A DNA stretch of 64,000 nt. It comes from Actinomadura macrotermitis. Its GTDB lineage: Bacteria; Actinomycetota; Actinomycetes; Streptosporangiales; Streptosporangiaceae. Positions 1-8,963 of the stretch are shown here, piece after piece. Below the pieces are notes generated by a model. It did no database searches. It saw only the letters and a list, made by a program, of their open reading frames with translations, and was not told the origin of the DNA. How positions within the stretch are numbered: position 1 is the stretch's first letter; each line of letters starts with the position of its first letter. The DNA lies in the NCBI RefSeq assembly GCF_009604375.1, contig NZ_WEGH01000001.1:992001-1056000 (forward strand). Reading direction: 5' to 3'. The translations under genes and the position numbers were made by a program.

Positions 1-2159
1 TGCGCGACCCGCGCACCCCCGCCAAGCTCGCCGAAGCCCTCGCCGCGAAGGGCGTGCCGATCCTGTGGGTCAGCGGGAACGTGCACGGCGACGAGCCGAG
101 CGGCACCGACGCGGCGCTGAAGGTGCTGCGCGACCTCGGCGACCGGTCCGACTGCGCGGCGACGCGGATCCTGGACAACGCCCTGGTGGTGGTCCTGCCG
201 ACGCAGAACCCCGACGGCCGCGAGGCCGAGACCCGGCAGAACGCCTACGGGTTCGACATGAACCGCGACTGGTTCGCCCGCACCCAGCCCGAGACCGACG
301 GCAAGCTGGCGATGCTGAACCAGTACCCGCCGGCGCTGTACATCGACGCGCACGAGATGGGCGGGACGTCGTACTTCTTCCCGCCGAACGCCGACCCGAT
401 CTACCACGAGACGCCCGAGCAGGCCGTCGGCTGGATCAACGACATCTACGGCGCCTCGATGGCGGCCGAGTTCAACCGGCAGGGCATCGACTTCTTCAAC
501 CGCGACACCTACGACCTGTTCTACCAGGGGTACGGCGACACGGTCCCGACCACCGCGTTCTTCGCGGCCGGGATGACCTACGAGAAGGGCGGCGACAGCC
601 CCTACCCCGAGCGGGTCAAGGAGCAGTACCTCACCCAGTGGGTGTCGCTGTCGGCGGCCGCGTCCAACCGGCACAAGATCCTGACGCAGTGGCACCGGAT
701 GGCCGTGGACGCCTACGCGCAGGGCAAGGCCGGGAAGCTGGAGCCCAACCAGATCTACAACCCGCCGAACCAGATCGACCGGCAGGTCCCCGACCGCGCG
801 GTGCGGCACTACTTCCTGCGCGACGAGCCCGCCAAGCGCGCCGAGGTCCGCGTCGTCGTGCGGCGGCTGCAGCGCATGGGCGTCAAGGTCGAGCGGCTGA
901 CCCGGCCGCTCGCCGTGCCCGACTACAAGGAGTACGGCCGCCCCGAGGGCAGGGCGACGCTGCCCGCCGGGACGTACTGGATCACCATGGCCCAGCAGCA
1001 GAAGCACTGGATCCAGGCCATGCTGAACGAGGACTCCTACACCCCGTTCCCCTACTTCTACGACGTGACGGCGTGGAGCATGCCGCTCCTGCAGAACGTG
1101 GCGGGCGGGTCGTCCGGCGCCGAGCTGCGGCCGCACGCGCAGCCGGTCCGGGCGCTGCCCGCGCCGCGCCCGGGGCACCACGGCAAGGCCCCCAAGATCG
1201 CCGTGCTGCAGTTGTCGGCGACCTCGTCGGCCGCGCGCCAGTCGACCGGCTGGCTGCGGCACCGCCTGGACCGCGAATGGAAGCTGCCGTTCACGCTGCT
1301 GTCCCCGGCGGACGTCGCGGCGGGCAGGCTCGCGGGCGCGCAGGTGCTACTCGCCCCGGACGGCCCGGCGGCGGGCGCCTACACCGCGCTCGGTGACGCC
1401 GGCCGCGCCGCGCTGCAGAAATGGGCCAACGACGGCGGCCGCTACGTCGGCTGGCAGGGCGGCACCGAGCTCGCGGCGCGGCTCGGCCTCACCACCACGA
1501 CGCTGAGCGACCCGACGTCCGACGTGCCCGGCACGATGTTCCGCGTCAAGGTCGACGGCCGCAGCCCCCTCGCGCGGGGCGTCGGCCCGGCCGCGTGGCA
1601 GTTCTACTCCTACGACGTGGTCATGAGGCAGGCCGACCCGGCCAAGGTCGCGGTCGCCTATCCGGCGGCGGGCTCGCCGGACTGGTTCGTGTCCGGGTTC
1701 GAGCGCGGCTCGGCCGAGCTCGGCGGGACGGCGGCGGTCACCGACGAGGCCGTCGGCAAGGGCCGCACGGTGCTGTTCGGCGGCGAGCCGAACTTCCGGG
1801 CGTTCAGCGACGGCACCGCCAAGCTGCTGTACAACGCCGTCCTCGGCCCGGACCCGCAGGCGCGCGCGTCGGCGATGGCGGCGCCCGCGCCGGCGGCCGC
1901 CGCCGCCAGGCAGGCGGCGGCGCTGCCGCAGTTCGAGTCGCCGATCCGGGTGTCGGTGAAGGCCGCCGACGCCGCGAAGGCCGCCGCGGTGCTGCGATCG
2001 GTGGGCGCGAAGTTCGCCGAGCGCCGCACCGGCGACGTCGTCCACTACGTGGTCGACAACCCGGCGGGCCTGCCGGTGGACCACCACCCGTTCGCGGGCC
2101 GGCTGCCGTCGCTGATCCGCAAGGCCGGGATCACCCCCGTCGCGGTGGTCCTGCCCTAG
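1..2159 (+). CDS. M14-family zinc carboxypeptidase, 5' partial
   Basis: This is the 3' part of a large metallocarboxypeptidase gene. The reading frame is open to the left edge (first full codon at position 3), so the true start lies outside the window. Counting from the in-frame GTG at 54, the zinc ligands of the M14 HxxE motif are H11 and E14 (VHGDEPSG). The substrate-binding Arg is R71 in DMNRDW, and the third ligand is probably H100 in IDAHEMGG. Family members of this size are usually secreted and remove C-terminal residues from peptides. The long C-terminal part (from about residue 380) resembles a class I glutamine-amidotransferase-like or flavodoxin-like domain with an Ala-rich linker near residue 610. 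The signal peptide cannot be seen. The gene ends in a hairpin shared with the convergent neighbour. Confidence 0.85.
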   Translation, partial: RDPRTPAKLAEALAAKGVPILWVSGNVHGDEPSGTDAALKVLRDLGDRSDCAATRILDNALVVVLPTQNPDGREAETRQNAYGFDMNRDWFARTQPETDGKLAMLNQYPPALYIDAHEMGGTSYFFPPNADPIYHETPEQAVGWINDIYGASMAAEFNRQGIDFFNRDTYDLFYQGYGDTVPTTAFFAAGMTYEKGGDSPYPERVKEQYLTQWVSLSAAASNRHKILTQWHRMAVDAYAQGKAGKLEPNQIYNPPNQIDRQVPDRAVRHYFLRDEPAKRAEVRVVVRRLQRMGVKVERLTRPLAVPDYKEYGRPEGRATLPAGTYWITMAQQQKHWIQAMLNEDSYTPFPYFYDVTAWSMPLLQNVAGGSSGAELRPHAQPVRALPAPRPGHHGKAPKIAVLQLSATSSAARQSTGWLRHRLDREWKLPFTLLSPADVAAGRLAGAQVLLAPDGPAAGAYTALGDAGRAALQKWANDGGRYVGWQGGTELAARLGLTTTTLSDPTSDVPGTMFRVKVDGRSPLARGVGPAAWQFYSYDVVMRQADPAKVAVAYPAAGSPDWFVSGFERGSAELGGTAAVTDEAVGKGRTVLFGGEPNFRAFSDGTAKLLYNAVLGPDPQARASAMAAPAPAAAAARQAAALPQFESPIRVSVKAADAAKAAAVLRSVGAKFAERRTGDVVHYVVDNPAGLPVDHHPFAGRLPSLIRKAGITPVAVVLP

Positions 2160-2169
2160 TGCCGTCCCG

Positions 2170-2203
2170 TCGCCTGGATCGTCCTACCGGACGATCCAGG
2201 CGA
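2170..2203. terminator. Bidirectional hairpin between convergent genes
   Basis: A perfect 15-bp stem (2170-2184 and 2189-2203) encloses a 4-nt loop. It lies just after the M14 peptidase stop and inside the last codons of the convergent peptidyl-tRNA hydrolase gene, whose stop codon is at the loop edge. No T-run follows, as is usual for actinobacterial terminators. Confidence 0.7.
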
Positions 2204-2855
2204 TGGCCGTCATCGTGCCCGGCGGCACCTCGGTGAAGCCGCCGTCGCGGACGGCGACCGTCGCCTTCGGCACGCAGTCCCGCCACGGGACGTCGCGGGT
2301 GAGGTGCACGCGCAGGCCGCCCGCGATCCACGCGTGGACGTCGGGCGCGGCGGCCTGGCGGAGCAGCAGCTGCGCCGCGTGCCCGCACTGCGCGGCGGCC
2401 TTGCCGGTGGTGATGGTGATGCCGGGGTTCAGCGCGATCGCCGCGTACGGCGGCTCCGGCGCGGGCTTCGGCTCGTCGTCGGCCAGCTCCAGCCCGGCGA
2501 CCTGGAGCTTGGCGATCTGCGGCGGAACGTCCCCCACCGGTCCCGGCACGAACGCGCGGACCTGCGCGCCGTCGTGCTCGACCGTCACGCCCGGCAGTTC
2601 CTGCACCTCGGGCCAGCGCACACCCCGCGCACGGCGGGCGACCTTGCGGATGCGCCGCGCCTCCCACTCCGCGACGGCCCCGTGCCACTCCCCCTCGGGG
2701 TCGGCGGCGGCGCGCGGGTCGGTCAGCAGCCGCACCACCGCCGTCGCGGCGGCCTCGCAGACCGCGCCGTGACCGGGCGGATCGGCCTTCTCGGCCCGTA
2801 CCACCAGTTGCATCGCCCAGGGCGGATCGTCGAGAGGGTCGTATTCGGGACGCAC
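2184..2855 (-). CDS. Pth2-type peptidyl-tRNA hydrolase-like protein
   Basis: The C-terminal half carries the Pth2 signature: PGITITTGKAAAQCGHAAQ, in which the GK.AAQC.HA core is the family hallmark. The N-terminal half starts with a related strand-helix segment (MQLVVRAEKADPP) and a basic helix. This two-part arrangement is common in actinobacterial proteins annotated as peptidyl-tRNA hydrolase, which would release peptides from stalled peptidyl-tRNA in the cytoplasm. I chose the GTG at 2855 (VRPEYDPLDDPPWAMQL), giving 223 aa. The frame stays open to 2981 but that extension looks non-coding, and an internal ATG at 2813 is an alternative. Activity on tRNA is inferred from the motif only. Confidence 0.75.
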   Translation of the reverse strand: MRPEYDPLDDPPWAMQLVVRAEKADPPGHGAVCEAAATAVVRLLTDPRAAADPEGEWHGAVAEWEARRIRKVARRARGVRWPEVQELPGVTVEHDGAQVRAFVPGPVGDVPPQIAKLQVAGLELADDEPKPAPEPPYAAIALNPGITITTGKAAAQCGHAAQLLLRQAAAPDVHAWIAGGLRVHLTRDVPWRDCVPKATVAVRDGGFTEVPPGTMTAIAWIVR

Positions 2856-3010
2856 CCGAGGAGTATTCCATCCCCGATCGGCAGGCCCGCGCGCGACTTC
2901 CCTACGGTCGATCTGGGTACGGCAACTCTTATCGCACCCTCGGGCGTTGAAAGGTCGAACGCCGGAGGGTGCGAGGGACACGACGGGAGAGGTCGGGTCG
3001 GAGGTCGCCT

Positions 3011-4069
3011 GTGACCAGTGGTACCTGGAGCGATTCCATACCGGGGGTCGGCACGTTCTTCGTCGGCATCGACGTGGCGCCGGGGCGGTACCGGTGCGAG
3101 GAGGGCAGAGGCGGCTGGTGGGTCCGCTTCACCGGGCCCGGCGGCGGCGACCCGGTCGGCTCGTGGCCGCTGCCGGCCGGGCCCACCGAGGTCGAGATCT
3201 CCCCCGGCGACTTCGCGTTCGAGACCCACATCCGCTCGGTCTGGCAGCGCGTCGCGCCCGCCCGCGCGTCCGCCGGGGAGGCGTTCGAGCCGCGGCCGGT
3301 CGCCGACCCGGCGCTGAAGCCCGAACTGGACACCCTCGTCGCGCGCCGCCGCCCGCTGGTGTGGCTGGCGCCGCTCACCGTCCTCGGCATCGGGCTGGCC
3401 GGCTCGCCCGCGCTCGGCTCCCTCTGGCTGATCGGCCTGGCGATGATGGCGGTGATGGTCGCGCTCGGCACCCCGTCGATGTCGCTGGACCTGCAGCGCG
3501 CCCGCGAGCTGGACCGCCGCCGCGACCGCTACCTGATGCCCCAGGACCTGGACGGGCCGGGCCTGGAGCTGCTGGGCCGGGTGCAGCGGGCCATCGACGC
3601 CGTCCGCGACTCCGAGGTCAACCGCGAGGGCCTGCTCGACCACGTCGACAACGCCGTCACGCTGCCCCGCCAGGAGTGGGAGATCGCGCAGGTGCTCGCC
3701 CGCCAGTCCCGGCTGCGCGCCGAGCAGGAGGAGCCGGGCGAGGACGACCCGCCCGAGGTGCGGGCGGCGCTGCGGCCGCTCCTGGACAAGCTGGACCAGT
3801 CGGTGCGGGCGGTGACCCGCCGCGTCGAGGCGCTGGAACGTTACGCCGAGCGGGCCCGCGCGGCCGACGACGCGCTGCGCGCGCACCGCCGCCTGGAGGC
3901 CATCGCCGCGCGGGCGCACGAGTACGACGAGCTGCTCGCCGACACCGTCCGCGACGACCTGGCGGTGCCGGCGATCGAGCGGCTCACCGCGCAGGGCGAC
4001 GAGCTGGTGCGCACGCTGCGGCACCGCCTCGCCGAGGCGGCCGAGGCGGGCGGCGAGCTGCCGCCCTAG
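3011..4069 (+). CDS. Two-TM membrane protein with coiled-coil C-terminus
   Basis: The function is not known. The 352-aa product has a beta-rich N-terminal domain (about residues 10-82, including GTFFVGIDVAPGRYRCE and an FTGPGGG turn). Two adjacent membrane segments follow (about 115-133 and 136-153), then a long charged, helical, probably coiled-coil region (about 160-350) rich in Arg, Glu and Ala. The N-terminal domain resembles a small module seen in actinobacterial surface proteins that presents a bound or displayed strand. The GTG start at 3011 follows a GGAGGT ribosome-binding site by 6 nt. The stop codon is shared as a CTAG with the convergent UbiA gene. Confidence 0.75.
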   Translation: MTSGTWSDSIPGVGTFFVGIDVAPGRYRCEEGRGGWWVRFTGPGGGDPVGSWPLPAGPTEVEISPGDFAFETHIRSVWQRVAPARASAGEAFEPRPVADPALKPELDTLVARRRPLVWLAPLTVLGIGLAGSPALGSLWLIGLAMMAVMVALGTPSMSLDLQRARELDRRRDRYLMPQDLDGPGLELLGRVQRAIDAVRDSEVNREGLLDHVDNAVTLPRQEWEIAQVLARQSRLRAEQEEPGEDDPPEVRAALRPLLDKLDQSVRAVTRRVEALERYAERARAADDALRAHRRLEAIAARAHEYDELLADTVRDDLAVPAIERLTAQGDELVRTLRHRLAEAAEAGGELPP

Positions 4070-4965
4070 AGCACGCCCGCGTAGGCGAGCGCGAACACCG
4101 CGCACGGCACCAGGAACGCCCAGCTCACCACGGTGATGCCGCGGACCACCTCGCCGGGCCCGCGGGCCCGGCCGAGCCGGCGGTGGTAGAGCACGACGAG
4201 CACCGGCGCGCTCGCCGCCTGCGCCCACCAGGTCCGCTGCGGGAACACCTGGCCGGTCGCGGCGAGGGCCGCCGCGAGCGCGCAGGCCGCCGTCCACGCG
4301 GCCAGCCCGGCGCGCAGGGCGCCGCGCGGGCCGAACCGCACCGCGACGGTGGTGTAGCCGCTCGCCACGTCGGCGCCGTGGTCGGCGACGGCGGTCGGGA
4401 CGTAGAGCGCCACCGCGACCAGCACGCCGAGGACGGCCATGACCCACGGGAACCCGGCGAGCGGCCGCACGGCGGCCCAGCCCGCCATCGGCGCGAGCGC
4501 GCCGACCGCCACGGCGTTGGTGGCCACGTCCAGGCCGGGCCGGTCCTTCAGCCGGACCGGCGGGAGGCTGTAGAGCCAGCCGAGGATCAGGAATCCCGCG
4601 GTGACCAGTGCGAACGCCGGCCGGAGGGTCAGCGCGACCGCCATCGCGGCGGCGGCGGACAGGTGGGCGGCCACGAGCGCGGCGCGCACCGACAGCCGCC
4701 CGCCGGCGAGCGGGGCGCCCGCCTTGCGCGGATTGCGGCGGTCGCCGGCCACGTCGGCGGCGTCGTTGACGGCGAGCACCGCGAGCCAGCCGAGCGGCCC
4801 CCACACCGCCGCGCCCGCGAGGGCGGGCGCGGCGGGCACGGGCAGGAGCGACCGGGTGGCGAGCAGGTGCCCGACGTAGCAGGGGACGAGGGAGACCGGC
4901 CAGAGCGCGGGCCGGGCGACGCGCCACAGCTCCGCCGCCGTGCGCGGGACCGCGGCGGCGTGCAT
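4066..4965 (-). CDS. UbiA-family prenyltransferase
   Basis: This integral membrane aromatic/lipid prenyltransferase (299 aa, about eight or nine hydrophobic segments) has the first Asp-rich motif NDAADVAGD (N67, D68, D71) and a second motif DHGADVASG (D195, D199). These bind Mg-prenyl diphosphate. The YSLPPVRLKDRPGLD loop at 132-146 is also typical. UbiA proteins transfer a prenyl chain to an acceptor in quinone, haem or lipid biosynthesis. The acceptor cannot be read from the sequence, and no quinone-pathway genes are adjacent. It lies 52 nt downstream of the AsnC gene on the same strand, with a conspicuous inverted repeat between them. Confidence 0.85.
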   Translation of the reverse strand: MHAAAVPRTAAELWRVARPALWPVSLVPCYVGHLLATRSLLPVPAAPALAGAAVWGPLGWLAVLAVNDAADVAGDRRNPRKAGAPLAGGRLSVRAALVAAHLSAAAAMAVALTLRPAFALVTAGFLILGWLYSLPPVRLKDRPGLDVATNAVAVGALAPMAGWAAVRPLAGFPWVMAVLGVLVAVALYVPTAVADHGADVASGYTTVAVRFGPRGALRAGLAAWTAACALAAALAATGQVFPQRTWWAQAASAPVLVVLYHRRLGRARGPGEVVRGITVVSWAFLVPCAVFALAYAGVL

Positions 4966-5002
4966 CGTCGGCCACCCCCGGGAGGGTCGGGGACCGGACC
5001 TC

Positions 5003-5022
5003 TATGAGACACCATTCTCATA
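5003..5022. promoter_or_regulatory. Inverted repeat upstream of UbiA gene
   Basis: Two perfect 7-bp arms, TATGAGA and TCTCATA, are separated by 6 bp. The repeat overlaps the stop codon of the AsnC-type gene and lies about 40 nt upstream of the prenyltransferase start. Its A+T content is unusual for this DNA, which suggests an operator or promoter element. It resembles Fur-family boxes only loosely. Confidence 0.4.
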
Positions 5023-6013
5023 CGGGCGGCGGCGGGCGGGCGGGCGGCACGAGCGCGCCCGCGGCCTTGACGGTGCGCAGCACGGGCGCCGTCTCGATGG
5101 CGCCGATCTCGGCGAACGCCCCGAGCCGCCGGGTCAGGTACCGGTGCAGGGCGGCGGGGTCGGCGCACAGGGCGTTGGCGAGCAGGTTGGTCGGCCCGGT
5201 GGTGGCGCCGACGAACGCCAGCTCCTCGTGGCGCGCCAGCTCCGCCGCGACGCGGTCCAGGTGCGCCGGGGGCACCGACATCCACAGCAGCGCCTGGGCG
5301 CCGGCGCCGAACAGCTCGGGCCGGATCTCCACGTCGTAGAACAGCGCGCCGTCCGCCCGCAGGTCCGCCAGGCGGCGGGCGACGGTCGCCGGGGACCGGC
5401 CGGTCGCGGCGGCCAGGTCGGCGTGCGCCGCGCGGCCGTCCCGGGCGAGGGCGGCCAGCAGCGCGCGGTCGTCCTCGCCCGGCGGGCGGCCCGGCGCCCC
5501 GCCCGGATCCGGTTCCAGCAGCCGGCGCTGCCGCTCGTCCAGGACGGTCAGGCGCCCGCTCCACGCGGTGGGCCCGCCGAGGTAGGTGTGCAGCAGGTAG
5601 TGGGCGGACACCGCGACGACGCCCGCGGTGCGCGGGATGTCGTGCAGGAGCAGGGCGCGGCCGCCCGCCCCGCCCGCCGGGGTGTGCACGACCGTGAAGA
5701 GCTCGGTGCCGCCGGAGGTGAGCCGGATCCAGGCGGTGTCGTCCCGGCGCGCCAGCGCGCGGGCCAGGTCCGCGGCCGCGTGCGGGGCGACGGTGAGCCG
5801 GACCACCCACTGCGCCAGCCCCGCCCGCGCGGGGTCGGCGAGCCCGACCACGCGCAGCCCCGCCTCGGCGCGCAGCCGCCGGTAGCGGCGGGCGACCGTC
5901 TGGGTGGAGACGCCGAGGACCTCGCCGATCCGGGCGAAGGGCGCGCGGCCGTCGATGTGCAGCGCGTGGATCAGACCGCGGTCGACCTCGTCGAGGGTGA
6001 GCACATCTGCCAT
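5018..6013 (-). CDS. Lrp/AsnC-family transcriptional regulator, duplicated type
   Basis: At 331 aa this is about twice the usual Lrp/AsnC length. An N-terminal AsnC helix-turn-helix (EVLGVSTQTVARRYRRL, about residues 30-50) and a ligand-binding-like segment are followed by a second HTH (ATGRSPATVARRLADLRADG, about 205-225) and a second alpha/beta domain. Such tandem AsnC proteins are common in actinobacteria. The gene is divergent from an MFS exporter with only 82 nt between starts, so it probably controls that gene in response to the exported metabolite (inference). I chose ATG 6013; a TTG one codon upstream is possible. No good ribosome-binding site is visible. Confidence 0.85.
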   Translation of the reverse strand: MADVLTLDEVDRGLIHALHIDGRAPFARIGEVLGVSTQTVARRYRRLRAEAGLRVVGLADPARAGLAQWVVRLTVAPHAAADLARALARRDDTAWIRLTSGGTELFTVVHTPAGGAGGRALLLHDIPRTAGVVAVSAHYLLHTYLGGPTAWSGRLTVLDERQRRLLEPDPGGAPGRPPGEDDRALLAALARDGRAAHADLAAATGRSPATVARRLADLRADGALFYDVEIRPELFGAGAQALLWMSVPPAHLDRVAAELARHEELAFVGATTGPTNLLANALCADPAALHRYLTRRLGAFAEIGAIETAPVLRTVKAAGALVPPARPPPPV

Positions 6014-6095
6014 CAAAGCCGGTCTCGATGGAACAGATCAACCGATCCCGCGCCGTGGATGGAAGGACGGCCGGGCCCGGCGGCACGCTCGGCAC

Positions 6096-7499
6096 ATGCT
6101 CCTCGACACCGCTTCTCCCGCCCGCGTCCCCCACCGCCGGCGCCGGCTCGCGCTCGCCGCGCTGCTGGCCGCCGAGGCGATGAACCTGCTCGACTCCACG
6201 ATCGTGCAGGTCGCCGCGCCGGTGATCCACGCCGGCCTCGGCGGGCCCGCCGCCGTCGTGCCGTGGTTCAGCGCCGCCTACACGCTGCCGTTCGCGGGAC
6301 TGCTGATCACCGGCGGGCGACTCGGCGACATCGCGGGCCGCCGGCGCGTCTTCCGGCTCGGCGTCGCCGCGTTCCTGCTCGCCTCGCTCTGCTGCGCGCT
6401 GGCGCCGTCGGCCGGGCCGCTCATCGCCGCGCGGGCGGTGCAGGGCGCCGCCGCCGCGCTGATCATCCCGCAGACGTTCGGCCTGATCCGGGCCATGTTC
6501 CCGGACGGCCCACAGCTGGCGCGGGCGCTCGGCTGCATCGGCCCGGTGATGGGACTGTCGGCGGTCTGCGGGCCGGTGCTCGGCGGGGTGCTCACGCACG
6601 CCGACCTGCTCGGCTCGTCCTGGCGGTCGGCGTTCCTGGTCAACCTGCCGATCGCGGCCGCGGTCCTCGCGCTCGCCCCGCTGCTGGCCGAGGACCGGGC
6701 CGCGGCGCCGCCGCGCCTGGACCTGCCCGGCACCGCGCTCGTCGTCGCCGGCTCGGCCCTGGTCGCCTACCCGCTGATCGAGAGCGGCCGGTGGCTGCTG
6801 TTCGGGGCGGGCGCGCTCGTCCTCGCGCTGTTCGGGCTGCGGCAGCGCCGGACGGCCCGGCGCGGCGGCAGCCCCCTCATCGAGCCGAGCCTGCTGCGCG
6901 GCGCCGGCTTCCCGGCCGCGCTGGCCACCTCGGTGCTGTTCTTCGCGGTGACGACCGGCCTGCTGCCGGTCTTCGTGCTGCACCTCCAGCTCGGCGGCGC
7001 GCACGCCGACGTGCGGACCGCCGGGCTGACGCTGCTGCCGTGGTCGGGCGGCCTCGCGGTCGCGTCCCTGGTCGCCGGCGCCCGTCTGGTGCCCCGGTAC
7101 GGCGCGCGCGTCATGTTCGCCGGGCTCGCGCTGCTCGGCGCGGGCGTCCTCGCCGCCATCGCGGTCTACGCCACCACCGCGGCGGACGCCTACCCGTGGC
7201 CGCTGCTCGGCGCGCTCGCGCTCGGCGGGTTCGGGCTCGGCCTGTTCACCGTGCCGTTCTTCACCCTCGCGCTCGGCCGGGTCCGCCCGCACGAGACCGG
7301 TTCGGCCGCCGGGCTGCTGAACGCCGCGCAGCAGTTCGGCGGCACCCTCGGCGTCGCGCTGCTCGGCGGGATGTTCCTGCGCCTCCTCGGCCCGGCGGGG
7401 GCCGCGGCGGCGGCCCGTTACGCCTGCTGGACCGCCGCCGGGCTGCTCGTCGCGACGGCCGTCACCGCCGCGCTGATGGCGCGCCCCTCCGCGCGGTAG
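6096..7499 (+). CDS. MFS exporter, DHA2-like
   Basis: This 467-aa polytopic protein has the DHA2 drug:H+ antiporter start (LAAEAMNLLDSTIVQVAAPVI) and the loop 2-3 motif GGRLGDIAGRRRVFRLG. The motif C region of exporters, QGAAAALIIPQ followed by a Gly/Pro-rich helix, is also present. I count about 14 hydrophobic segments. It probably exports a hydrophobic compound or amino acid derivative in exchange for protons. It is divergent from the AsnC regulator and converges on the SHMT-like gene with 3 nt between stops. The ATG at 6096 was chosen because the open frame upstream overlaps the regulator. Confidence 0.85.
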   Translation: MLLDTASPARVPHRRRRLALAALLAAEAMNLLDSTIVQVAAPVIHAGLGGPAAVVPWFSAAYTLPFAGLLITGGRLGDIAGRRRVFRLGVAAFLLASLCCALAPSAGPLIAARAVQGAAAALIIPQTFGLIRAMFPDGPQLARALGCIGPVMGLSAVCGPVLGGVLTHADLLGSSWRSAFLVNLPIAAAVLALAPLLAEDRAAAPPRLDLPGTALVVAGSALVAYPLIESGRWLLFGAGALVLALFGLRQRRTARRGGSPLIEPSLLRGAGFPAALATSVLFFAVTTGLLPVFVLHLQLGGAHADVRTAGLTLLPWSGGLAVASLVAGARLVPRYGARVMFAGLALLGAGVLAAIAVYATTAADAYPWPLLGALALGGFGLGLFTVPFFTLALGRVRPHETGSAAGLLNAAQQFGGTLGVALLGGMFLRLLGPAGAAAAARYACWTAAGLLVATAVTAALMARPSAR

Positions 7500-7502
7500 C
7501 GG

Positions 7503-8819
7503 CTAGCCGAGCGCGCGGTGCGCGATCTCGCGGCGCAGGTGCACGGCCGACTTGCGGATCGGGCCGGGCGCGGCGCCGCGCAGCAGGACGTCCCCCATCA
7601 GCGCGGCCGTGCGGCGCAGGTCGTCGGGGCCGAAGCCGCGCCGGACGACCTCCTGGGTGCCGATGCGCAGCCCCCGGTCCGGCTCGCCGGGCGCCTGCCA
7701 GGGCAGCCCGATCGCGCTCAGGTAGATCCCCGCCGCGGCGAGCCGGTCCATCGCGGCCCGCCCGCCGCCGAGGGCGGCCGCGTCCACCGCCAGATGGTGG
7801 GACTCGGTGAAGCCGCGGCCGGCCCCGGCGAGGGTGAAGCCCTCGGCGGCCAGCGCGGCGGCGAGGGTGCGGGCGGCCGCCACGCAGCGGTCGGCGTAGC
7901 CGCCGCCGTCCGCCATGACCTCGGCCGCGGTGATCGCCAGCGGCGCCAGCCGGGACGCGTCGTAGTTGGCGGTGAGACCGGGGAAGACCGCGGTGGACAG
8001 CCGCTCGGCGAGCGCCGCGTCGTCGGTGGCGATCACCCCGCCGGGCGGGCCGCCGAACGACTTGTAGGTGGAGAAGGTCAGCACGTCCGCGCCCTCGGCG
8101 AGCGGCCGCTGGAACCGGCCCGCCGCGACCAGCCCGGCCATGTGCGAGGCGTCGTAGAGCAGCAGCGCCCCGGCGGCGTGCACCGCCGCGGCGATCGCCG
8201 CCACGTCGTGCGGGAACAGCAGCAGGCTCGCGCCGATCACCACCAGGCGGGGCCGCTCGCGCTCCAGGAACGGCCCGAGCGCGGCCAGGTCGACGTCGTG
8301 GGCGGCGGCGTCGTAGGGCAGGTCCACCACGCGCAGGCCCCGCACGCCGGGCGCGCCCACCGCGTGGTGGCTGGTGTGGCCCCCCGCGCGCTCGGGCAGC
8401 ACCGCGATGGTGTCGCCGGGTTCGGTGAGCGCGGTGTAGACGGCCAGGTTCGCCATCGTCGCGCTGTGGCAGCGCACCTCGGCGAACCGGCAGCCGAGCA
8501 TCCGGGCGACCAGCGTGGGCGCCAGCACCTCCAGCGTGTCCAGGTGGTCCAGGCCGGACTGGTACTTCTCGCCGGGCCAGCCCATGCTCGGCCGCCCGCC
8601 GACCACCGGGTCCACCACGGCGCGCGCGGCCGTGCTCATCACGTTGGTGCCCGCGTAGAGCACGATGCCCTCGGTGTCGAACTGCCGGGCGTGCGCGCGC
8701 AGTGCCCGCCGCACGGTTTCGGCCACGCCCTCAGGGGACAGGTTCTGGATCTCCGAAGCCACCAGCGCCATGCGGTCGCGGGCGGTCGGGGACGCCCACG
8801 GTGCCGTTTCGTCACTCAT
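7503..8819 (-). CDS. Serine hydroxymethyltransferase-like PLP enzyme
   Basis: This fold-type I PLP enzyme (438 aa) resembles GlyA. The Schiff-base lysine is K253 in FSTYKSFGGPPGG, close to the SHMT TTTTHKTLRGPRGG motif, and the cofactor Asp and His are in LYDASHMAGL (D223, H226). The T-H-K of true GlyA is changed to T-Y-K, so it may act on another beta-hydroxy amino acid, such as an aldolase or alpha-methylserine-type activity. This is inference. The ATG at 8819 has an excellent ribosome-binding site (AAGGAGGGG). It is divergent from the kstR2-like gene, 183 nt apart. Confidence 0.8.
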   Translation of the reverse strand: MSDETAPWASPTARDRMALVASEIQNLSPEGVAETVRRALRAHARQFDTEGIVLYAGTNVMSTAARAVVDPVVGGRPSMGWPGEKYQSGLDHLDTLEVLAPTLVARMLGCRFAEVRCHSATMANLAVYTALTEPGDTIAVLPERAGGHTSHHAVGAPGVRGLRVVDLPYDAAAHDVDLAALGPFLERERPRLVVIGASLLLFPHDVAAIAAAVHAAGALLLYDASHMAGLVAAGRFQRPLAEGADVLTFSTYKSFGGPPGGVIATDDAALAERLSTAVFPGLTANYDASRLAPLAITAAEVMADGGGYADRCVAAARTLAAALAAEGFTLAGAGRGFTESHHLAVDAAALGGGRAAMDRLAAAGIYLSAIGLPWQAPGEPDRGLRIGTQEVVRRGFGPDDLRRTAALMGDVLLRGAAPGPIRKSAVHLRREIAHRALG

Positions 8820-8963
8820 CGCCCCTCCTTCTCCTACTTTGCGCCTCGAACGTACGGAACCCGCCGCCCGCCGCGCCAGGGAAGAAGTTGCCAAGTCGGA
8901 TGGCCTGCGGGAACGTGGAAACGGACGCTTGGTCCGGAGCACGGGCTGGCGCCGCCGCGCCGA

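Noticed and set aside
2723..4975. Very long open frames on the opposite strand of many genes, rich in Arg, Gly, Ala and Pro.
   Set aside because: They are mirror frames caused by high G+C at third positions. They lack family motifs, ribosome-binding sites and normal amino acid composition.
5003..5022. Considered as a Fur or Zur box because of TGAGAAT-like sequence.
   Set aside because: Arm spacing does not fit the 7-1-7 pattern of Zur or Fur boxes, and no metal-transport gene is near.
6037..6047. ATCAACCGATC between the AsnC and MFS genes, identical to the first 11 bases of the 24871 palindrome.
   Set aside because: The second arm is absent (CCCG follows), so it is only a half-site and probably chance.
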